From: Gammaproteobacteria bacterium
GTDB taxonomy: Bacteria > Pseudomonadota > Gammaproteobacteria > Pseudomonadales > Pseudomonadaceae
Assembly (NCBI GenBank): GCA_012800475.1
Contig: JAAZJF010000322.1
Coordinates: forward strand, 1-8,221
Direction: 5' to 3'
DNA length: 8,221 bases
Shown: positions 5,940 to 8,221 of the stretch, one piece after another
Layout of the letters: each line of letters opens with the position of its first letter
Numbering within the stretch: position 1 is the stretch's first letter
The notes under the pieces: generated by a model
Told to the model about the DNA's origin: nothing
Seen by the model: only the letters and a program-made list of their open reading frames with translations
Database searches by the model: none
Translations under genes and position numbers: made by a program

Positions 5940-5970
5940 TGCATTATTTTATTACTTTCAAGGATTACCT

Positions 5971-7533
5971 GTGACTCAAGCTCTGATTGCCGCACTCCAA
6001 AATCCTGCGATCTTCCCGCATCCAGTTGAAGAATTCCAGGTTATCGAAACGCATATTTCGTGGGTCATACTCACGGGCCCTTATGCTTATAAAATCAAAA
6101 AAGCAGTCAACTTTGGCTTCTTAGATTTTACTGATGTAGAGGCTCGCAAACATTTTTGCAGTGAGGAAGTGCGTCTCAATCAACGCCTCACAGACGGCCT
6201 CTACCTTGAAGTCGTTGCCATTACCGGCTCCATCGATGCACCTGAACTCAATGGTGCAGGTGATGCTATCGAATACGCAGTTAAAATGCGCCAGTTTCCA
6301 CAAACCCAGCTTTTGGGTGATATGCAAAAACGTGGCGAATTATGCGAATCTCATATTGACGCACTCGCCAAGCAAATCGCACGTTTTCATCACGAAGCGC
6401 CTCCTGTACCAGCTGAACACGCGCTTGGCGATCCACACGCAATTATGGCACCGATCCGTCAGAACTTTGAGCAAATACGTCCTTTGCTTAGTGATTCAGC
6501 TGATTTACAGCAACTGGATGCACTGCAAGCTTGGGCAGAAGATGGCTTTACCCGCCTACTCCCACTATTAGAGCAACGTCGCCATAATGGTTCAATCCGT
6601 GAATGCCATGGTGATATTCACTTGGGCAACGCAACACTGCTGGACGGTGAAGTTGTGTTGTTTGATTGCATTGAATTTAACGAGCCTTTTCGCTTAATTG
6701 ATGTGGCATCTGACGCTGCCTTTTTAGCGATGGACCTTGAAGACCGTGGACTTAAGCCACTTTCACGACGCTTTATTAACGCATGGTTGGAGCTGACTGG
6801 CGATTACCAAGCGATGCCGCTGATCAACTTTTATAAAGCCTATCGTGCCATGGTGCGCGGTAAAGTTAATTTATTCCGTCTCGGCCAAGAAACAGACCCC
6901 GTACAACGCGCAGTCATCGTGCGCCAATACCGCAGCTATGCCAATTTAGCCGAAAGCTACAGCGCTATTCCTTCACGCTTACTGGCCATTACTCACGGTA
7001 TTTCTGCGGTGGGCAAAAGCTCAGTAGCGATGCGCTTAGTCGAAGCCTTGGGTGCATTACGTTTTCGTTCAGACTTTGAGCGCAAACGCTTATTTGGCGA
7101 GCAAGACAGCGAGCAGCAGAACACCTTAGGTGGCGGTATTTATAATCCCAATGCCAGCGCAGCGACTTATCAGCGTTTACATGCCTTAGCGACGGATGCT
7201 CTGCAAGCAGGCTTTCCCGTAGTGATTGACGCGACCTATCTAAAAACGGATCAGCGCCATGATGCTTGGAAAATCGCTGAAAGCACCGGCACACCTTTTC
7301 TGATTCTAGACTGCCAAGCACCTGACGAAGTGGTCGCCACTTGGCTCAAACAACGTCAAGCAGAAGGCTTAGACCCTTCCGATGCAACCGCTGACGTGAT
7401 TCTGGCGCAACGTAAACACTTAGAACCTCTTGACGCGACCGAGATTGCACAAAGCTACCGTGTCGACACCCATGACGCTGCCACTTTGGACAACCTCATC
7501 AGTCAAATCCGTAAGCGTTTACCCGGTTTATAA
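5971..7533 (+). CDS. Two-domain predicted kinase: APH-like phosphotransferase fused to P-loop kinase
   Basis: A 520-residue cytoplasmic protein with two putative phosphotransferase domains. The N-terminal half (about 20-330) is an aminoglycoside phosphotransferase/choline kinase-like fold of the COG2187 type, with the catalytic loop HGDIHLGN (213-220, Asp215 as likely base, Asn220) and a metal-binding FDCIEFNE (231-238, Asp232). The C-terminal part (about 335-520) is a P-loop kinase of the COG0645/zeta-like kind: Walker A GISAVGKSS (323-331), SDFERKRLFG (367-376) and a Walker B-like VVIDATYL (417-424). Both active sites look intact. The substrate is unknown; despite the fold there is no reason to call it an antibiotic-resistance enzyme. 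The start is GTG, with AAGGA 6 nt upstream. It sits divergently beside mrcB as PA4701 does in P. aeruginosa, which suggests a conserved neighbourhood but not a shared function. Confidence 0.88.
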   Translation: MTQALIAALQNPAIFPHPVEEFQVIETHISWVILTGPYAYKIKKAVNFGFLDFTDVEARKHFCSEEVRLNQRLTDGLYLEVVAITGSIDAPELNGAGDAIEYAVKMRQFPQTQLLGDMQKRGELCESHIDALAKQIARFHHEAPPVPAEHALGDPHAIMAPIRQNFEQIRPLLSDSADLQQLDALQAWAEDGFTRLLPLLEQRRHNGSIRECHGDIHLGNATLLDGEVVLFDCIEFNEPFRLIDVASDAAFLAMDLEDRGLKPLSRRFINAWLELTGDYQAMPLINFYKAYRAMVRGKVNLFRLGQETDPVQRAVIVRQYRSYANLAESYSAIPSRLLAITHGISAVGKSSVAMRLVEALGALRFRSDFERKRLFGEQDSEQQNTLGGGIYNPNASAATYQRLHALATDALQAGFPVVIDATYLKTDQRHDAWKIAESTGTPFLILDCQAPDEVVATWLKQRQAEGLDPSDATADVILAQRKHLEPLDATEIAQSYRVDTHDAATLDNLISQIRKRLPGL

Positions 7534-7543
7534 GCCACTGAAT

Positions 7544-7576
7544 CTGTTGGCTGCGCCTTCATGACGTAGCCAACAG
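7544..7576. terminator. Strong inverted repeat between convergent genes, probable bidirectional terminator
   Basis: Left arm CTGTTGGCTGCG (7544-7555) pairs with CGTAGCCAACAG (7565-7576) over 12 positions with one G-U, leaving a 9-nt loop. It fills the 47-bp gap between the stop of the kinase gene and the stop of the convergent nudF gene, the usual place for a shared terminator. Neither side has a T-run, so it may stop transcription only partly or protect 3' ends. Confidence 0.6.
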
Positions 7577-7580
7577 TAAC

Positions 7581-8204
7581 TTAAAGCCTCAACCAATCCG
7601 CTTTCACCTGTGCTTTATTAAGTGCTAACCACTGCAGAGCAATAATACTGGCGGCATTATCAATACGCCCATCCTGCACAGCCTTCAGTGCATCGGCCAG
7701 CGGCCAAACATGCGCACGAATATCTTCGCCCTCTTCGGCCAAACCAAATACACCACCCACACCTACCGTAGAACAACGGCCGACATACAGATATACACGC
7801 TCATCCGATCCGCCAGGCGACGGGTAATAAGTCATCACGGGTAACAGTTCATGCAACTCTAAATCAGCTTCTTCACGCGCTTCACGCCGGGCGACGTCTT
7901 CTGGCTGTTCGTCGGTATCAATCAGCCCAGCCACAATTTCCAATAACCAAGGCTCAGGGCTTTTATCTAATGCGCCGACACGAAACTGTTCAATCAACAC
8001 CACAGAATCCGTGTGCGGATCATAGGGCAACACGCACACCGCATCAGGCCGCACAAACAACTCACGACTGATGGTCGGCCCCATATGGCCGGCAAATAAG
8101 CGGTGTTTTAAATGCACACGATCTAAGCGATAAAATCCTTGAAAGCAACGCTCACGCTGCTCAACTACCACGTCATCTTTCGCCGTCATTACGCGCTCAG
8201 TCAT
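7581..8204 (-). CDS. nudF: ADP-ribose pyrophosphatase (Nudix hydrolase, NudF type)
   Basis: A 207-residue cytoplasmic Nudix enzyme expected to split ADP-ribose into AMP and ribose 5-phosphate, clearing free ADP-ribose. The length and the N-terminal beta-rich part (RCFQGFYRLDRVHLKHRLF, then SRELFVRPDAVCVLPYDP) match E. coli NudF, and IEQFRVGAL plus EPWLLEIVAGLID are family signatures. The Nudix box starts at Gly93 with Glu99, Arg107, Glu108, Glu111 and Glu112 all present. The usual Gly near the end (REUXEEXGU) is replaced by Asp114 (REAREEADL). The start ATG has an excellent GGGGAG Shine-Dalgarno 6 nt upstream; an in-frame ATG at codon 6 is less well placed. Its promoter lies outside the window. 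As far as I recall this gene does not neighbour PA4701 in P. aeruginosa, so synteny with that genome probably ends at 7533. Confidence 0.93.
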   Translation of the reverse strand: MTERVMTAKDDVVVEQRERCFQGFYRLDRVHLKHRLFAGHMGPTISRELFVRPDAVCVLPYDPHTDSVVLIEQFRVGALDKSPEPWLLEIVAGLIDTDEQPEDVARREAREEADLELHELLPVMTYYPSPGGSDERVYLYVGRCSTVGVGGVFGLAEEGEDIRAHVWPLADALKAVQDGRIDNAASIIALQWLALNKAQVKADWLRL

Positions 8205-8210
8205 CTATAG

Positions 8211-8216
8211 CTCCCC
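8211..8216 (-). promoter_or_regulatory. Ribosome binding site deciding the nudF start
   Basis: GGGGAG on the minus strand lies 6 nt before the ATG at 8204-8202, an ideal spacing. It selects this ATG over the internal Met6 codon. Confidence 0.7.
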
Positions 8217-8221
8217 ATAAA

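Larger units (their letters stand above)
5890..5945. repeat. Pair of inverted octamers flanking the divergent promoter region
   Basis: AATGCATG (5890-5897) and CATGCATT (5938-5945) are perfect reverse complements, separated by 40 bp, with the two candidate divergent promoters between or beside them. Such spaced sites can bind one regulator twice, but ATGCAT is itself palindromic and A+T-rich, so chance is a real alternative. Confidence 0.3.

Noticed and set aside
6161..6571. A 136-codon open frame inside the kinase fusion gene, plus strand
   Set aside because: It lies wholly in another frame of a well-supported gene, its peptide shows no domain or signal, and no ribosome binding site is evident.
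6989..7321. A 110-codon open frame opposite the kinase fusion gene
   Set aside because: Antisense shadow of the P-loop domain, with no recognisable protein features.
5971..7533. Aminoglycoside resistance gene
   Set aside because: Only the fold and the HGDxHxxN loop are shared; length, fusion to a P-loop kinase and core-genome position point to a housekeeping protein of unknown substrate.
1..8221. Mobile element, prophage, CRISPR array or RNA gene
   Set aside because: No transposase, integrase, regularly spaced repeat, tRNA- or rRNA-like segment was seen on either strand.

Overview
The window looks like core chromosome from a gammaproteobacterium of the Pseudomonas lineage. The gene order ilvI / DUF4124 gene / yqcC-like gene / TPR lipoprotein (lpoP) / mrcB (ponB) / APH-type plus P-loop kinase fusion is the one I know from the P. 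aeruginosa PA4696-PA4701 neighbourhood, and the proteins read as Pseudomonas-type. By eye the base composition is roughly balanced, much less G+C-rich than typical Pseudomonas. This suggests a lower-GC relative (for example a Thiopseudomonas-, Denitrificimonas- or Halopseudomonas-like organism); that placement is inference.

Layout from left to right. 1-1566 (minus): the large subunit of acetohydroxyacid synthase, cut at its C-terminus by the window edge. 1567-2022: a long 456-bp divergent intergenic region with several inverted repeats and two short candidate leader ORFs on the ilvI side. 2023-2472 (plus): a secreted DUF4124 protein. 5856 to 2495 (minus): a compact operon of PBP1b, its TPR lipoprotein activator LpoP, and a YqcC-family protein. 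5857-5970: a short divergent promoter region with a perfect palindrome. 5971-7533 (plus): a two-domain predicted kinase. 7534-7580: a strong inverted repeat between convergent genes. 8204-7581 (minus): an ADP-ribose pyrophosphatase of the NudF type.

Functionally, the mrcB-lpoP pair is a peptidoglycan synthase and its outer-membrane activator. The other genes are housekeeping: branched-chain amino acid synthesis, ADP-ribose turnover and an uncharacterised kinase. There is no sign of mobile elements, CRISPR, tRNA/rRNA or defence genes. The only place with unexplained structure is the ilvI leader and its divergent intergenic region. Secondary points are the mrcB promoter sitting right against its start codon and a non-consensus residue in the Nudix box. 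I do not see a wholly new system; the best lead is a possible branched-chain amino acid-responsive leader upstream of ilvI.
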